DNA of 64,000 bases, from contig PYIU01000004.1 of the NCBI GenBank assembly GCA_003415625.1, positions 3,534,001 through 3,598,000 of the forward strand, read 5' to 3'. The notes beneath the pieces were generated by a model that saw nothing but the letters and a program-made list of their open reading frames with translations, had not been told where the DNA came from and searched no databases. A program made the position numbers and the translations under genes. The stretch comes from Aquanectria penicillioides. Lineage: Eukaryota; Ascomycota; Sordariomycetes; Hypocreales; Nectriaceae. This document shows positions 52,300 to 64,000 of this stretch, piece after piece. The stretch's first letter is position 1. Each line of letters opens with the position of its first letter.

Positions 52300-54250
52300 A
52301 CCACACTAATTAATCTTTCTTTAATAAATATAAAGTCTTCTATAATAATATTTTATTTAAACTTTTAGATAGGCATTAAATATTATTTAATAGATATAAT
52401 AGGCTTATTAATACTTATAATAATAATAGCAATAAATCTAATATTAATATTAATAATTCTAATACTATAATATTATTAACTATAGTATCCCTAATAAAAG
52501 ATAATAATTTAATAGAATTTACCTATAACTTTACTATTAATTGCAATTATATTAATAATAATACTAGCCTTTTTAGTAAAGACTTAAATACTAATATATA
52601 ATAACTTTAAGATAATATAGATGCATTAATATAGATAGAGAAGAAAGGGGATTTAAATTAAGATTAAAAGTTTTTATTTTTAAATAATAGAATAGAGAAT
52701 AAAGATAAAAAAGATAATAAGAAGGTTATAGTAATTAATAGAAAATATACTAAATATAGCAGAAAGAGTATTAATAAGAAGACCTTAAGAGAAAAGACTT
52801 TTACCCAATATAGTAAAAGGGATTTAAATGCTTAAAATATAGATTAAAATCTTATTACTTTAACTATTAGCACTTATAAAGGATTTAAATAGAAGGTAAA
52901 TATTCCTATAAATAAAGGTTTAGCCTACTATAAATATAATAAATTAATAGAAATAGTAAGGTTAAAGAATAATAGAATTAATACTAAAGGCACTATAACC
53001 TATAGTAACTATTATCTTTTAAGTAAACTGGTTAATAGGCTAAGGAGCTAAAAGTAAAATAATATATTTATTTGCCTTATTTATAACTTTTAGCTTTATA
53101 GCCTAAAGGGTGCTTTTAGTAATAAACTTAATAAATCCTACCCTTTAATAAACCTTTTTATTAAATATAAAAAAGTTATTAATTAGCACTATAATTAAAT
53201 TAATAAAAAGATTAGTATTAAGTCTAAGCCTTTAAAGGTAGAATTTAGCCTTATTTAATATATTAAAACTGCTGCTATAAATGCCTTTACCTTCTATTAA
53301 AATAGTAAATATAATAAATTTTAAGGGAACTACTAGCACTTTATAGTTAAGTTACTTAAAAAGGAAAAGGCAATAGCTATAGTTTTTATTGATCCTTATA
53401 GTGCAATTAATACTTTAGCCACTAAATACTTTATTATTATAGGGTATAGTTATTTAATAGATATTAATGTATTAAATTAATATAACTACTTTATTAAAAA
53501 TAATTTATTTATTGTAAAAGCTATTGCAATTAATGCAGCTATTAATGCCTATTAAGCTATAATTAAAATTAAAACTTTAAAGGATAAAGTTGCCTAACTT
53601 AAGGAATAGCTTAAGGCTAATACTAAATCTATTAATATTAAATTCTATAAAATTGCTAATAAAGTTAAGGAATAAGCTATTAATATCTTTACTTTTAATA
53701 ACTTAACTATTTATTTTAATACTATTAGCAATAGCTAAAATAATAAGATTAAGGAATTAATAGTTTAAATAGTAAAAGTAAAGAAATCTAAATTAATAGC
53801 TCTTTTAGCAGCTAATAAGGCTAAATTAATTAAAACCATTATAGCTTAAATTAAATCTAAACTCTCTTAAGGCAAATTAGCTAAAGGCAATTAACTATTT
53901 TACGCATTTACTTTTAGCCTATTAAAATAGGTGCCTTTATTAATACTTTAGGCAGATAATGCAATATATTAATATATAAATTTATAGCCTACTAGTAACT
54001 TTCTTTTAGAAAAGAAGCAATCTAATAAGGCTATAGCAGCTAGCTCCTTTAAGTGCTATAAGCCTAATAGCGCAATAAAGGAATTAGCAGCTAGGCCATT
54101 AAAGTTAGCTTTTAATAAAAAGGGATCCCTTTTTATTATTATTAATATTAATAACCTATTTAATTAACTATATTCTTAATACTTTATGCACTAATACTAA
54201 TAGCCATTAGGCTAGCTAAATTCTATTAAGGTTATATAGAATTAAAAGAA
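52300..54250 (+). pseudogene. Unrecognised post-pol reading frame in gypsy G2 (about 600 codons)
   Basis: Downstream of integrase a second plus-strand frame can be followed for about 1.8 kb, interrupted almost only by TAA/TAG and no TGA in the part I translated. That is what RIP leaves of a real coding sequence. It is rich in Asn, Lys and Ser. A likely coiled coil, T-L-K-D-K-V-A-Q-L-K-E-Q-L-K-A, lies near 53575-53625, and a basic/polar stretch near 52690-52800. I know no domain for it. Gypsy elements usually end after integrase or a chromodomain, so this could be an extra frame of the family, a captured host gene, or a relocated gag. Confidence 0.6.
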
Positions 54251-54451
54251 AATAATAGGGAAATCTATAGGTTTATATAAAAATTTAAAAACTTTATTAG
54301 AAATTTAAAAGCTAATAGCTAAATACTATAATTATATAAAATAAATAAAAATAATTAATAAATAAAGTAAATATAAAATAAATATTAAAAACTTAACTTT
54401 AGTTTTTACTACTATAAATAGTAATCTTTTTTTTAATTTAAGGGCATTTAT

Positions 54452-54763
54452 TATATATATAGATTATATAATAAATAGTACTTTTAAATAATTGGCCTTT
54501 ATATCTCTTAAGTAAAGGTTAATAATCTATAAGTATATTTATACCTTAAGACCTATTATTATAATAGTCTTAAAATATAAATTAAGTAGAGTTTAATATA
54601 CAATTAATTATTATTTATAGCTAAGCTATTAATTCTAATATAATTATAGAGTCTATATATATACCTTTTAGTATAACTATAAAATAAGTAGTATAATAGT
54701 TCTATTATTAAGACTATTACTTCTAACACTACTTATAATAGAACAAATAAACTATAATAAATA
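54452..54763 (+). repeat. 3' LTR of gypsy G2 (312 bp)
   Basis: Pairs with 44539-44850 at equal length; followed by the GTAT duplication and the resumption of LINE Z6 at 54768. Confidence 0.93.
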
Positions 54764-56807
54764 GTATATATATCTTAGGCCTTTACTAATAGTATAACCT
54801 TTAAACCTACTAAAGCCTAACTCCTCTATTTCTTCTATTAATACTAAAGGCATTAAATTTAACTAACCCTTACCTATAATACAATCTAACTATAGGAATT
54901 ATACTATTTTCTTAAATTATAGCTATATAGAAAACTGCTTTAAGGCCTATATATCTTTAAGCTTAAGGGAAAACTTAAGCGCTAAAGGCAGGCCCTTACT
55001 GCCCTTATAGTAAGCATATAGAGAGTAAATCTTAAGGCTGCCTATATAATATATATATATATAATTAAATCTATAATTGCCTATAGTACTAGTATATACT
55101 ATTCCCTAATAAAAAGGGGTAGCAATTTAAAAGGGATTGCTAAAGCTCTATTAATTAAATAGATTTAAGCCCTTTATACTATTAAGGAAGGCTATAAAGC
55201 TATTTTAATTAAACTATTAAAAAGTAAGCTTAAAATCCCTTTATTAAATATATATTTTAATAAATAATTTATTTAATTTTAAGGCTAGCTTTAAACTTAA
55301 GGTATTAAAAGATTTATTTTTTTTATAATTATATTAATAATATATTAAATTTATTATTACTATTATAATAGCCTTTAGTATAAATTAATATAAAAATATA
55401 AAGAGTAGTTTATTAATTAGCTTTTTAATAGAGAATATAAAAAAAACTAAAAGTTAATTAAAAATTAAATATTAATTAATTAAAGGTATTAATAGAAATA
55501 AGTTAAATATAAGTCTTATAAATAATGCATTAATAATAAAATAAAGGCAATTAAAATCTTTTTACTTTATATAAAAAAGAAAACTATTTATTTATATAAA
55601 GGACTTAAAAAGTATAAAAGCTTTTTGCTTACTTAAATATAAATAAAATATATTAAACTTTAGGGTTTCCTTTTCTAAAAAAAGGTCCTTAAAGTAAATA
55701 TACTTTAATGCTAATATAAAAATACTATTAAAACAATTAGCTATATTATATTATATTGCCTACTTTATTTAAGCTAAAAGGAAACTCTATTTAATTTACT
55801 TTATAACCTTTTTAAGCTTAAATAATATTTATTTAAAGCCTAAACTATATATTGCTTTATTAAATAATTAGCCTATTTATATATTATATTATACTATAAG
55901 CTAGCTATTAAGCTATATTTAGTTTAAGATATACTTACTTTTATATTGCCTTTACCTTTTAGTAACTTTTCTATTTAAGTACTTTAATCCCTTTATTAAA
56001 AGGGAAATTAATATATTTAAAAAAACCCTTTTTAAAAAGGGAAAAAAACTAGCCTATTATATAAATAATATACTAAAGCCTACCCCCTTTAATAGCTAGA
56101 TCTTTACTTTAGCTCTATTTAAACCCTATTTTTATTTACTATTATATTTAATCTATATCTATTTATTTTAATAATATTATTTACTTTAAGTTTATATTCT
56201 CCCTAAAAGATATAAGATTTATTTTATTCTTTTTACTATCTTTCTTTTTATCTTTTTTTTTACTATTCTTCCCTTTATCCCCTTTATCCTTAAGCCCCTT
56301 TTATTTTAATTCCCTTTTAGCTTTACTTAAGCTTAAGCTATTGCTTAAAGAGTTATATTAAACTTTAGTTTTTACTATTAATATTAGCTAATATAAATCT
56401 ATATTAAGACTAATACTATTTATTGCTATTATTACTTTTAGGCACTATCTATTCTTAAATAGCTTTAGCCCCTTTAACTAAAAAAGGCAATATAGCTATT
56501 AAGCTCTTAAGAGCTATAGCTATATAATTAACTCTATTAATTAGCTTATAGAGCTAATTAGCATTAAGACCTATAGTTAGAACTATAGGTATAGCTTAAA
56601 AGTGCGCTTAAGTCGCTCTCCTTTTGGCTTAAGTAGCCTTAGCCCTTAACTACTAAAGCTCCTTCTTTTATAACTTATATTAGTATTATCCTGCATTGCC
56701 CTTAGGGTTAGCATAGCACCCCCTGCCTTAGCGCAGCCAGTTTAGTGTCTTAATATCTATTAATATTAGTAAGAATGCTATTTATAGCTATATTAAATAT
56801 ATATTGC

Positions 56808-56808
<1 letters not shown>

Positions 56809-56871
<63 letters not shown>
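56809..56871. repeat. (TTA)n microsatellite in the 3' UTR of LINE Z6
   Basis: A pure TTA tract of about 63 bp at the same LINE position as the tracts in Z1-Z4. Confidence 0.93.
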
Positions 56872-56872
<1 letters not shown>

Positions 56873-57410
56873 GTTATTATTTTTAGCTATATATAATTAA
56901 TATAAAATAGCAATAAAAATAGCAATTAATATTTATATAAGTTAGATATTTTATATAAATAATGCATTAATAAAGTATATACTTAAAAGTAATAGAAAGC
57001 TTTTATAAAGGTATATAAAGAAAGAAAAAAAGAAAAGGAATTAAATATATCTATAAAAATTAAAAAATAATAATAATAGCACTTAAATAACTAGCAGCTA
57101 GCTAACTGCTAATTAATAGCACTAAAATAGTGCCTTACTCCCTATAATAGGCCTATAGTATAGGCAATTTAGGCCTATTATAGGCTTTACTTTTACTTTA
57201 CTTATTAACCCTATAATTAAATAAATAGAATATTTTAATAATAGTATTAAACTAAATTTTAATTTAATGCCCTTTTATAGGAGACCTGCATTAAGTCTAA
57301 TATTATATTAAATAAAGGTTTTTATTCTATTAGTATAGTTTTTTCCTTTATTTATATAGTATAAAAGCACTATTTACTTTATAGATCTATAGAGTATTAA
57401 TAAATAAATA

Positions 57411-57950
57411 GAACTTTTTTATTATTTTAATTACTTTATATTTAATATTATAGCTTACTTTTATTAATAGCTTATATAAATATAATATAAATAGATAATT
57501 AAAATATATATAAATACATTATAGTTTAGCTTTATTAAGGAAAGCAATTATTGCTTTTTACTTAATTAAAAAGAATTATAGATATTTTTATTTTTAAATA
57601 ATTAAAATTCTTTTATTTCTATATATTAATTTATTAATAATATTATTTAAATAGATATTAAGGCAGTTTATATCCTTAAAGTAAAAAAGAAATAGTATTA
57701 ATATATCTATAATATAGGGTAAAACTATTTTAATTAAGGTTTAAATTACTATTATTCTTAATAAATTATATAAGCTATTACTATTAAAGTGTATTTTAGC
57801 TATTTTTACTTTCTTTATATTAAGCTTAATTATTAGGTCTTTTTATTGCAATATTAGGAATTAATTCTTTTTAGCTATTAATACTATTATAGCATTTATA
57901 TTTAATATAATACCTTAAAACACTTTATATAAATAGCAATTAAAGAAAAA
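57411..57950 (-). pseudogene. Copia pre-integrase and integrase amino end of A3
   Basis: The minus strand, from right to left, reads Q-K-D-L-I-I-K-L-N-I and then A-I-I-A-F-L-N-K-A-K-L-Q-C-I-Y-I-Y-F-N-Y-L. The latter corresponds to the copia 'L-T-x-x-E-L-x-x-x-H-x-x-(F/L)-G-H' zinc-binding start, with both His changed to Tyr. Y-N-I-K-Y-K-V-I follows, as in this lineage. LINE Z6 interrupts the domain here and its core continues at 44500 downward. Confidence 0.78.
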
Positions 57951-60016
57951 TTGCTAGTTTTTACTTTATTTGCCTTCTTTTTTATATAAATCTTTAAACT
58001 AATACTAAAATGCTTTATTTAAGAAATAGGCTATAATTAAATAATTATTACTTTTAAACTCTTTATTTATTAAGTATTTACTATTATATATATTATTTTA
58101 TAGTAGTTCTCTTTTATAGCTAGTTAAAAAAGCTATATACTTTTATATATTATACTTCTCTCTTTATAACCTTTATTTCTTAAAGTATTAGTCTTTAGCT
58201 TAATATCTTTTATCTTTTAAGTATTTAATAGAAAAATACCTTTCCTTATTATATATATAATACTTCTTCTTTTAAAATAGGCTGCCTTAAGTATAGCTAT
58301 AATTACATTCTTATTTATACTTTTTATTATAGTTATAGCAATAGAATTTACAATCTAAAATATATTAGTTTAATATATTTATAATTAATTAATATTATAA
58401 TATTTTAATTAAAGATTAAAGTTATAAATATAATTCCTTAAATTTCTTTATAGAATTAAATAATATAAATACTAACTTAAGGATATTAGAGTATACTTAA
58501 ATTATATTTATAATTAATTAATCTTTACTTATATAATTAAGGCTAAATGCTTTTTAATAGAGTTAAAGCTTATTAAATAAAGACTATAGGACTTCTATTA
58601 TATTCTTTCCTTTATATATTTTATTATTCTTTATAATATTAAATATAAAGAAGCTTTAGTTTATATAGTAGTATTATTAATTAATCTCTATATTAAAGTA
58701 GCTTTTTATCTATTTATATATTTCTATAAAGGTTAGATTATAGCTAATATAATAAATAAAGTAATTACTTATTTATTTATTAAGAATTATTAAAATAATA
58801 TATAAAATTAAAATAGTTTTATTTTAATTATTAAGTATATATTAAAGAAGTATTAAATCTTATTATTTAAGATATTATATGCATTTTCTATATAATTCCT
58901 TTTTTTATTTTATATCTTTATAAAGTAAGCAGCCTTTATTAAATCTAGCTTTTTATTTAAAACCTTAATTAAAGGGATTATTTAATATAGTAAAGTATTA
59001 TTAATATTATTTTATATACTTATTGTTTTAAAAGAAAGGGTTGTTTATTTTATAAGGATATTTATATTTATATTACTTATCCCTTTACCTTTCCTAAAGG
59101 GCATTTCTTATATTAATCTTTTATTTTTTAACTTTAATTCTTTCTTTTTATTGCTTTATTCCCTTTCCTTATTATTATTAGGTATAAAGTTTAATAGTAT
59201 TAAGGTTAATATTATTTAAGATATTATTTTTTAAATAGTAAGGATCTTTTATTATTATTAATATACTGCTATATTTAAGTATACCTTTAATTTATATAAT
59301 ATATCTTTATTCTATATAAGGAATTCCTTTATCTTTAGTAACTCTATAAGAATTATATTAATCTTTATATTTTTCTTCTTTATATAGATTCCTTTATAAT
59401 AAAGTATATTCTTTAGGCTTTTTTATATAAAGATCTTTAGTTAAAAGAAATTATTAGCGCTTTAATTCTAAAATTTTTTAGTAAAGTAGTTTAATTGCTT
59501 TTCTTTTAGAAAAGTCCTTTCTGCCTTATAATTAAAAATGCATTTAAAGGCATATATATTATATTCTATTTTAATGCTTTTTGCTTTTTTTTTTAAATAA
59601 ATAGTAAAGATTAATTTAATTAATTAAATCTATTTTTATTTTTATAATTTTAATTAATTTAAAGCATTTTATCTATTTCTTAATTATTAATTAAGTTTTA
59701 TTACTTTTATTTATCTTTTATATAAATATAATATTATATATTATATATTTCTTATTATTTAATATATTTAATAATATTATAAAATTCTATTAATATATTA
59801 TATAGAAATATTATATATTATAGTATATAATAGGGCATACTTTAAAGGGTTAATTAAGACTTTTTTAGTATATATTTTAAGTAAATAATATAAATAGCTT
59901 ATTAGTTATTTTTTTATTAAATTATATATTATAGCATTTAGCTTTATATTTAAAATATATAAAGTAAGTCTCTTTTAACTTACTATTTTATATTATTTAA
60001 TAGTAATATTAATTAG
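57951..60016 (-). pseudogene. Gag region of copia A3
   Basis: Lies between the 5' LTR and the pre-integrase block on the minus strand. Long RIP-broken frames are rich in Gln, Lys and Leu. Near 58310-58350 the minus strand reads C-Y-N-Y-N-K-K-Y-K-(stop)-E-C, resembling a damaged zinc knuckle with one Cys and the His turned to Tyr; the spacing is a residue or more short of the standard C-x2-C-x4-H-x4-C, so it is tentative. Gag would have formed the particle that packages the element RNA. Confidence 0.6.
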
Positions 60017-60206
60017 TGTTAGTAGGCAGGGGTTATTGCATGCAGTAGTTTTATTGTATTTAATTTATCTCTATCTCTCCCCTCCTTTAGAGGAAGGGCT
60101 AAGGCTATCTTTCTTATAGAAGAGCCTATATCTCTAACAGTTATAAAACCGGACTTTAGCCCTATACCCTCTATAATGCCTGCATTACAATATAAAGGAA
60201 CTAACA
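60017..60206 (-). repeat. 5' LTR of copia A3 (190 bp), mildly RIP-mutated
   Basis: Ends are the intact inverted repeats TGTTAG and CTAACA. It keeps CCGG, ACAG and TGCATGCAG where the other LTR copies have T or A, so it shows the near-original LTR. A 62-codon minus-strand frame inside it is not a gene. Confidence 0.94.
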
Positions 60207-62200
60207 ATATTAATATATATATATTATACCTTTATTTATAATAAAGAAGACTTAAAACTAACTATAAATTAAAGCATATAGAAAATTACTATCTATAAAA
60301 CTAACTGCCCCTTTAAAATAATAGTAAAAATATTTTAAAGTGCAAATAGTTTTTAGATCTATAAGGTTATTAAAGGTTATTATAATTATAAGCCCTTAAA
60401 AGACCTATTAATATATATTATTTATTATAAGTAGACCCTAGCCTAATAAAGAGTATATTAATAGTAGTTTTATAATAGTTTAATAGTGCCTCTATAAAAA
60501 GTTAATAATAGCCTTTAATTCTTAGCACTATAAGTATTATTTTTTAACCCTAAAGATATATATAATAATTGCTAAAAGCTTTATTAAAAGACTCTCTTTA
60601 ATTTAATAGTTATTTAAATATAAATAAAGCACCTTTAGGAAGACTTTATCTTATATATTATTTACTATAGTAAGGGTAATGAAATTAAGGCAGTATTTTA
60701 GACTTATTTTTAGTATAAATAAATATAAAAGCAATTTCTAAAAGTATTAAAACTTAATAATATATATAAAACTAATTGCTTTAATATATATCTCTTTTAG
60801 GTTATAGGCATTATAGATCTTAAATTAATAGCCAATTTTAGCTTTAGCTTAATTAATAATAAATAAAAAAAGGGCTATTTTTAGCTCTATAAATAGCTTA
60901 ATTATATTTAAAATACCCTTTATATTTCTATACTTACTGTTTTTATTATTAATAAAGAAAAGGCTCTTAAAAATGCTCTTTTTTTTACCTTTCTTTATAT
61001 TTAATAGCAGCTATATATTTATTATATTAATGCTAATATTAAAGGCAAAATTATCTCTTAATAGTATAACTTTTGCTTTAGTAGCAATACTAAAAGTAAT
61101 CCTAAAAGCAATAATAAGCTTTAGATTAAGTAAAATATCCTTCTTAATATATATTATAATATTTAGGCTACTTATTTACATAGTATATTAGTAAGGGCAG
61201 TTTAAAATAGATTATTTATATTAGCAATAAACTAATAGCATTAGTCTTTTAAGCAATTAAGCCTACCTTTAAGGATAAGTTATTTATTATATTTAGTAAT
61301 ATATTATTAGTATAGGCATTTTAGTATTAATAAAGTAACTAAATTATATTAAAAGCTAATAATCTATTATTTTAAAGCAAATAGCTTATTGTATCTATAT
61401 AGTATATAGATTATAGTAGTTATTAGATTATAGTAATCTATAAATCACTTTAATCCTAAAATTGCTATACTTCTTTCTATTCTATAATCCTTTTATAATT
61501 GGCTTATATATAGACTATAAAGTAGGTAGGTTTTTATTTAATCTTTATATAATATAGTCTATTATTAATAATGTTAGAATATAATATAATATTTTCTTTT
61601 TATTGTTTTTTATCTTTAAGACTTTATAAAAGACTGCCTATCTTTATTAATTATATATATAATTTAAACCTATAATTATTTTTTCTATATAAAATGCTAA
61701 TGCAATATTAGGCTGCATTTTTAAATATACTTTTAGAAAAATAAAAAAATATATTGCCTTTATTAATGCAATTATTGCTTTTAGAATTCTTATAGATATG
61801 CTTTATTTTTATTATTTTAGCTAAATAAAGCTTTATATTTTTAGTAAGGGTTTATTTTATTATAGTAAGTGCATTTATTAAGGTCATTCCTATAATAGAA
61901 TATGCATTATATCTTCTTATATATATTTTCTTTTTATCTTTAATTCCTTTTATATTAACTTTTTCTTTTCCTTAATATATAAACTTATAGACTAAAAGAA
62001 AAAGTTAGAAATTAAAAAGGAGAAGGCTAGTAATAATCTTCTTTAGCTTTATAGTAAGTTAGCATTACTTTAAGCTTATCTTGCTCTTACTATAGGTTAA
62101 TTATCTTATATTAAAGTTATTAAGGCTAAAATAAAGAAAAAGTAAGTTAAAGCTATTAAATATAGTATATAAAAGGTAGATTATATAAATTATACTTCTT
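60207..62200 (+). pseudogene. MULE (Mutator-like) transposase, main part
   Basis: The plus strand continues the frame of 41470-41550. Reading RIP stops as Gln or Arg gives K-T-N-C-P-F-K-I near 60300 (the 'T-x-C-P-F-K' block). Then L-N-N-I-Y-K-T-N-C-F-N-I follows at 60753-60788, the signature 'L-D-x-T-Y-K-T-N-R-(F/Y)' that starts the DDE core, with the catalytic Asp now Asn (60756-60758). After it come V-I-G-I-I-D-L-K, N-K-E-K-A-L-K-N-A-L (from 'T-D-R-E-x-A-L-x-N-A') near 60950-60980, and Y-I-Y-Y-I-N-A-N-I near 61010-61035 (from 'C-x-W-H-x-x-x-N'). The carboxyl part to about 62180 includes a basic region at 61985-62160. Dead copy. The plus-strand frame 60973-61191 is a shadow in another phase. 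Confidence 0.83.
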
Positions 62201-62259
62201 TTGCCCTTAATATTCTAGTAGATAGTGCTTTTACTAAACTTTATTCTATTATAGATAAT

Positions 62260-64000
62260 AGTTTAGATTTTAAATCTATAGGCCTTAGGGATTTTAACTT
62301 TAATTCTTCCCTTTTAGGTTTGCCTTCTATTATTAATAAAACTTCTTTAGCTTCTACTAAATATTTATAAGGTATTCTAATAGTTCCTATAAAATTTTAG
62401 TATTATTATAATTCTACTATTTAATAAAGTACTCTATTTTATTATTTTCTTATTATAAATTAAGGACTTTCTCTATAATCTATTTTTCTTTTGGTCTATT
62501 TACCTTTATTTTATATAGTTATTATTCTATTTATACTATAATGGTATTTATTATAGGTTTAAGCAGTAATATATAGAAAATAAAGTATATTTTAACTTTA
62601 GCTAGTAGTTTTAATTTATAGTTATTTTCTAAGATTTTCTTTAAAATTTTATAGAGTCTAATATACTTATAGTTTAATTTTTTATTTAATTGCTTTATAT
62701 TAATATTTTTTATAGCTAATAAAACTATTTTTCCCTTTTTAAAGAATAGTTTTTTTATTCTTTTAGAATTATAATATTTTTTTATTTAGTTTCTTATAAA
62801 TAAAAGTTCTATTTTTATTTCTTTATAAAGGTTTTTTATTTTATTTACTTTTAGGATTGCTTTAAGGTTTATTAATCTATCTTAAAGTATATAATATAGA
62901 TTAAATATAAAGCTATAATTTATAAACATTAATATAAGACTAATGCTTTTATTAACTATAGTATTATAAGAGAATTGCACTATAGGCAGCAGTTCTACCT
63001 AACTATTTTACTTATAGTTAATAAAATACCTTAAATACTATTTTAAAATCTAATTTATCCATTTTATTTAACTATTTACTTAAGGTCTAAATGCTATAGT
63101 TATTTAATAATTTAGCCTAAATTATATTATTAGGCATTATTAAAATTTTAAAAAGAATAATATTCCTTTATCTATTAAAATTTTATATAGTAGTTTATAT
63201 TAATTAAATATATATTTTATAAAGAGAAATATAAATCCTTTTATATCTATTGCTTTTTTATAGGGTATAAAGTAAGAATATTTTATAAATCTATTTATAA
63301 TAATAAAAATGCTATTATAAAGCTATTTAATAGCTTTATCTTTTCATAAAGGTAATTTAATAATAAAGTCTATTATTATAGATTCCTATAGTTATTTTAT
63401 AATTAATAATAGTTATAGTTCTCTATATAGCTTATAGTGCCTTAATTGTATTATTTAATAAGTAATATAAGATTTTCTTACTTTATAATTTTCTTTTTTA
63501 TTTTATTAAATGTATAGTTTTGCTTTATTCTTTATAGTATTTTTATAACTCTTTAGTGTTTATATAATAAATAAGAATATATATTGTATATTAAGGATTC
63601 TTATAATTCCTTTAGTACCTATAATTGCTTAGTTTATTTATCTTCTAAAAGTGCATTATTATGCTTTTTAATTTATTGCTATATAGCTATTAGGTTTATT
63701 TTAAGCTAATATAATATTGCTATTTCCCTTTACTGCTTATTTTTATATTTTATGCAGTTTTATATAGCTATTTCTACTTTCTATTTTAAGTAAAGTACTT
63801 TATATTTTTTGCTTAATTCTTTAAGAATTATTTTATAGTTTTTCTTATAGCTAAATTCTTTATATTTTTTTAGCGCTATATATTTTATGCTTTTCTTTAA
63901 AATATAGATTTTCTTTTTAAACTTTAATAATTCTTTTATATTAAATGTATTAGTTTTATACATTTCTAGCTATATTGCTAATTCCATTTAAATTATTTAT
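62260..64000 (-). pseudogene. Ty3/gypsy chromovirus pol, 3' half (G4): integrase and chromodomain
   Basis: The minus strand, from the right edge, carries the end of RNase H or linker (63781-63963 is 60 codons still open) and then integrase. Readable pieces are T-I-K-A-L near 63430, I-D-F-I-I-K-L-P near 63350-63375 (catalytic 'D-F-I-x-x-L-P'), F-L-L-Y-T-L-Q-K and N-Q/W-V-E-L-L-P near 62985. The carboxyl part shows K-L-N-Y-K-Y-I-x-L-Y-K-I (from 'K-L-D-x-K-x-x-G-P-F-K-I') near 62650, I-Y-F-I-F-Y-I-L-L-L-K-P (from 'H-P-V-F-H-V-S-L-L-x-P') near 62575, and a chromodomain-like I-E-K-V-L-N-L...E-Y-F-I-K near 62400-62480. The rest of the element is outside the window. The MULE lies to its left, and I could not place the 3' LTR. 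Confidence 0.8.

Larger units (their letters stand above)
44539..54763 (+). mobile_element. Ty3/gypsy LTR retrotransposon G2
   Basis: A 10.2-kb element with two 312-bp LTRs (44539-44850 and 54452-54763) and a 4-bp duplication GTAT (44535-44538 and 54764-54767), inserted in LINE Z6. The plus strand holds a gag-like region (about 44900-47000), reverse transcriptase, RNase H, integrase and then a further long frame (about 52300-54250) before the 3' LTR. Most stops are TAA/TAG at expected Gln positions, so the original frames can be followed. It is a different lineage from G1: the active-site context is Y-I-D-D-I here, against F-L-D-D in G1. Confidence 0.92.
44510..57410 (+). mobile_element. 5'-truncated LINE-Z copy Z6, split by gypsy G2
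   Basis: Starts in LINE sequence equal to about 33515 of Z3, just downstream of the reverse transcriptase active site. After 29 bp it is interrupted by gypsy G2 (44539-54763), resumes at 54768 and runs to the LINE tail at 57410. Its own sequence is about 2.7 kb. It lies in copia A3, in antisense to it. A TTA tract lies at 56809-56871. It contains the carboxyl part of ORF2 and the 3' UTR only. A short piece of less mutated text lies at about 56690-56740. Confidence 0.88.
41551..60206 (-). mobile_element. Complete Ty1/copia element A3, split by LINE Z6
   Basis: LTRs of 190 bp at 41551-41740 (3') and 60017-60206 (5') and an exact 5-bp target duplication ATATT (41546-41550 and 60207-60211), inside the MULE. 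Removing Z6 (44510-57410, with gypsy G2 in it) leaves about 5.7 kb, a normal copia length. On the minus strand the order is gag-like region, integrase, reverse transcriptase, RNase H, which is diagnostic of Ty1/copia. The integrase is cut in two by Z6 and its halves fit together. All frames are RIP-broken. The 5' LTR is less mutated than the 3' one. Confidence 0.92.

Noticed and set aside
60017..60206. Solo copia LTR
   Set aside because: At first it seemed solitary, but it pairs with 41551-41740 at equal length, shares the ATATT duplication, and the copia coding order fits once LINE Z6 is removed.
60019..60207. 62-codon minus-strand frame
   Set aside because: Lies entirely within the copia LTR and is open only because this LTR is little mutated.
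60973..61191. Hydrophobic 72-codon plus-strand frame, membrane-protein-like
   Set aside because: It overlaps the MULE transposase in another phase. The transposase phase gives family motifs on both sides, and the hydrophobicity comes from T-rich sequence.
63781..63963. Independent 60-codon lysine-rich gene on the minus strand
   Set aside because: It runs directly into the gypsy G4 integrase on the same strand and is a surviving open piece of that polyprotein.

Overview
This window is a repeat graveyard. It is extremely AT-rich and contains no gene that could still make a full protein. Every coding trace I can read belongs to a transposable element, and the damage has one signature: C to T (or G to A) changes, CpA and TpG largely replaced by TpA, and reading frames broken almost only by TAA and TAG at positions where the family has Gln or Trp. 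That is the pattern of repeat-induced point mutation (RIP), so the source is most likely a filamentous ascomycete (Pezizomycotina). The locus would be an AT-rich isochore, subtelomere or centromere-like block. I cannot name the species.

The window resolves into a nested stack of a few families, in window order. (1) A Ty1/copia family with 190-bp LTRs: copy A1 (1-1349, cut by the window edge), copy A2 (37366-40753, 5' part missing) and the complete copy A3 (41551-60206, minus strand, 5-bp target duplication ATATT). (2) A Tad-like LINE of about 6.6 kb, called LINE-Z: Z0 (1350-1417, 8022-10849 and 23261-23640), Z1 (1418-8021, full length), Z2 (25363-37355), and 5'-truncated copies Z3 (31851-36445), Z4 (38332-39700), Z5 (39989-40419) and Z6 (44510-57410). 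(3) Four Ty3/gypsy elements: G1 (10850-23260, two 383-bp LTRs), G2 (44539-54763, two 312-bp LTRs), G3 (fragment, 23641-25362) and G4 (3' end of a chromovirus pol, minus strand, 62260-64000). (4) A tRNA-derived SINE (28710-29300) whose 3' tail matches the LINE tail. (5) A MULE (Mutator-like) DNA transposon, 40754-41550 plus 60207-62200.

The order of events can be read from insertions and target-site duplications. On the right, the MULE was split by copia A3, A3 was split by LINE Z6, and Z6 was split by gypsy G2: four levels. On the left, LINE Z0 received LINE Z1 and gypsy G1, and was itself cut by copia A1. In the middle, Z2 received the SINE and Z3, and copia A2 received Z4 and Z5. All reverse transcriptases whose active site I could read have the catalytic Asp-Asp pair changed to Asn-Asn, so none is functional.

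Three short islands escaped RIP and look like ordinary GC-balanced DNA: the SINE body (about 28720-29130), the LINE fragment Z5 (about 40020-40330) and the last 100 bp of the G1 3' LTR (about 23155-23256). The most interesting signals are the LINE/SINE pair with a shared tail, long post-pol regions in G1 and G2 that I cannot assign, and a near-palindrome repeated many times inside G1. I found no host gene, rRNA, functional tRNA gene, CRISPR array or defence system.
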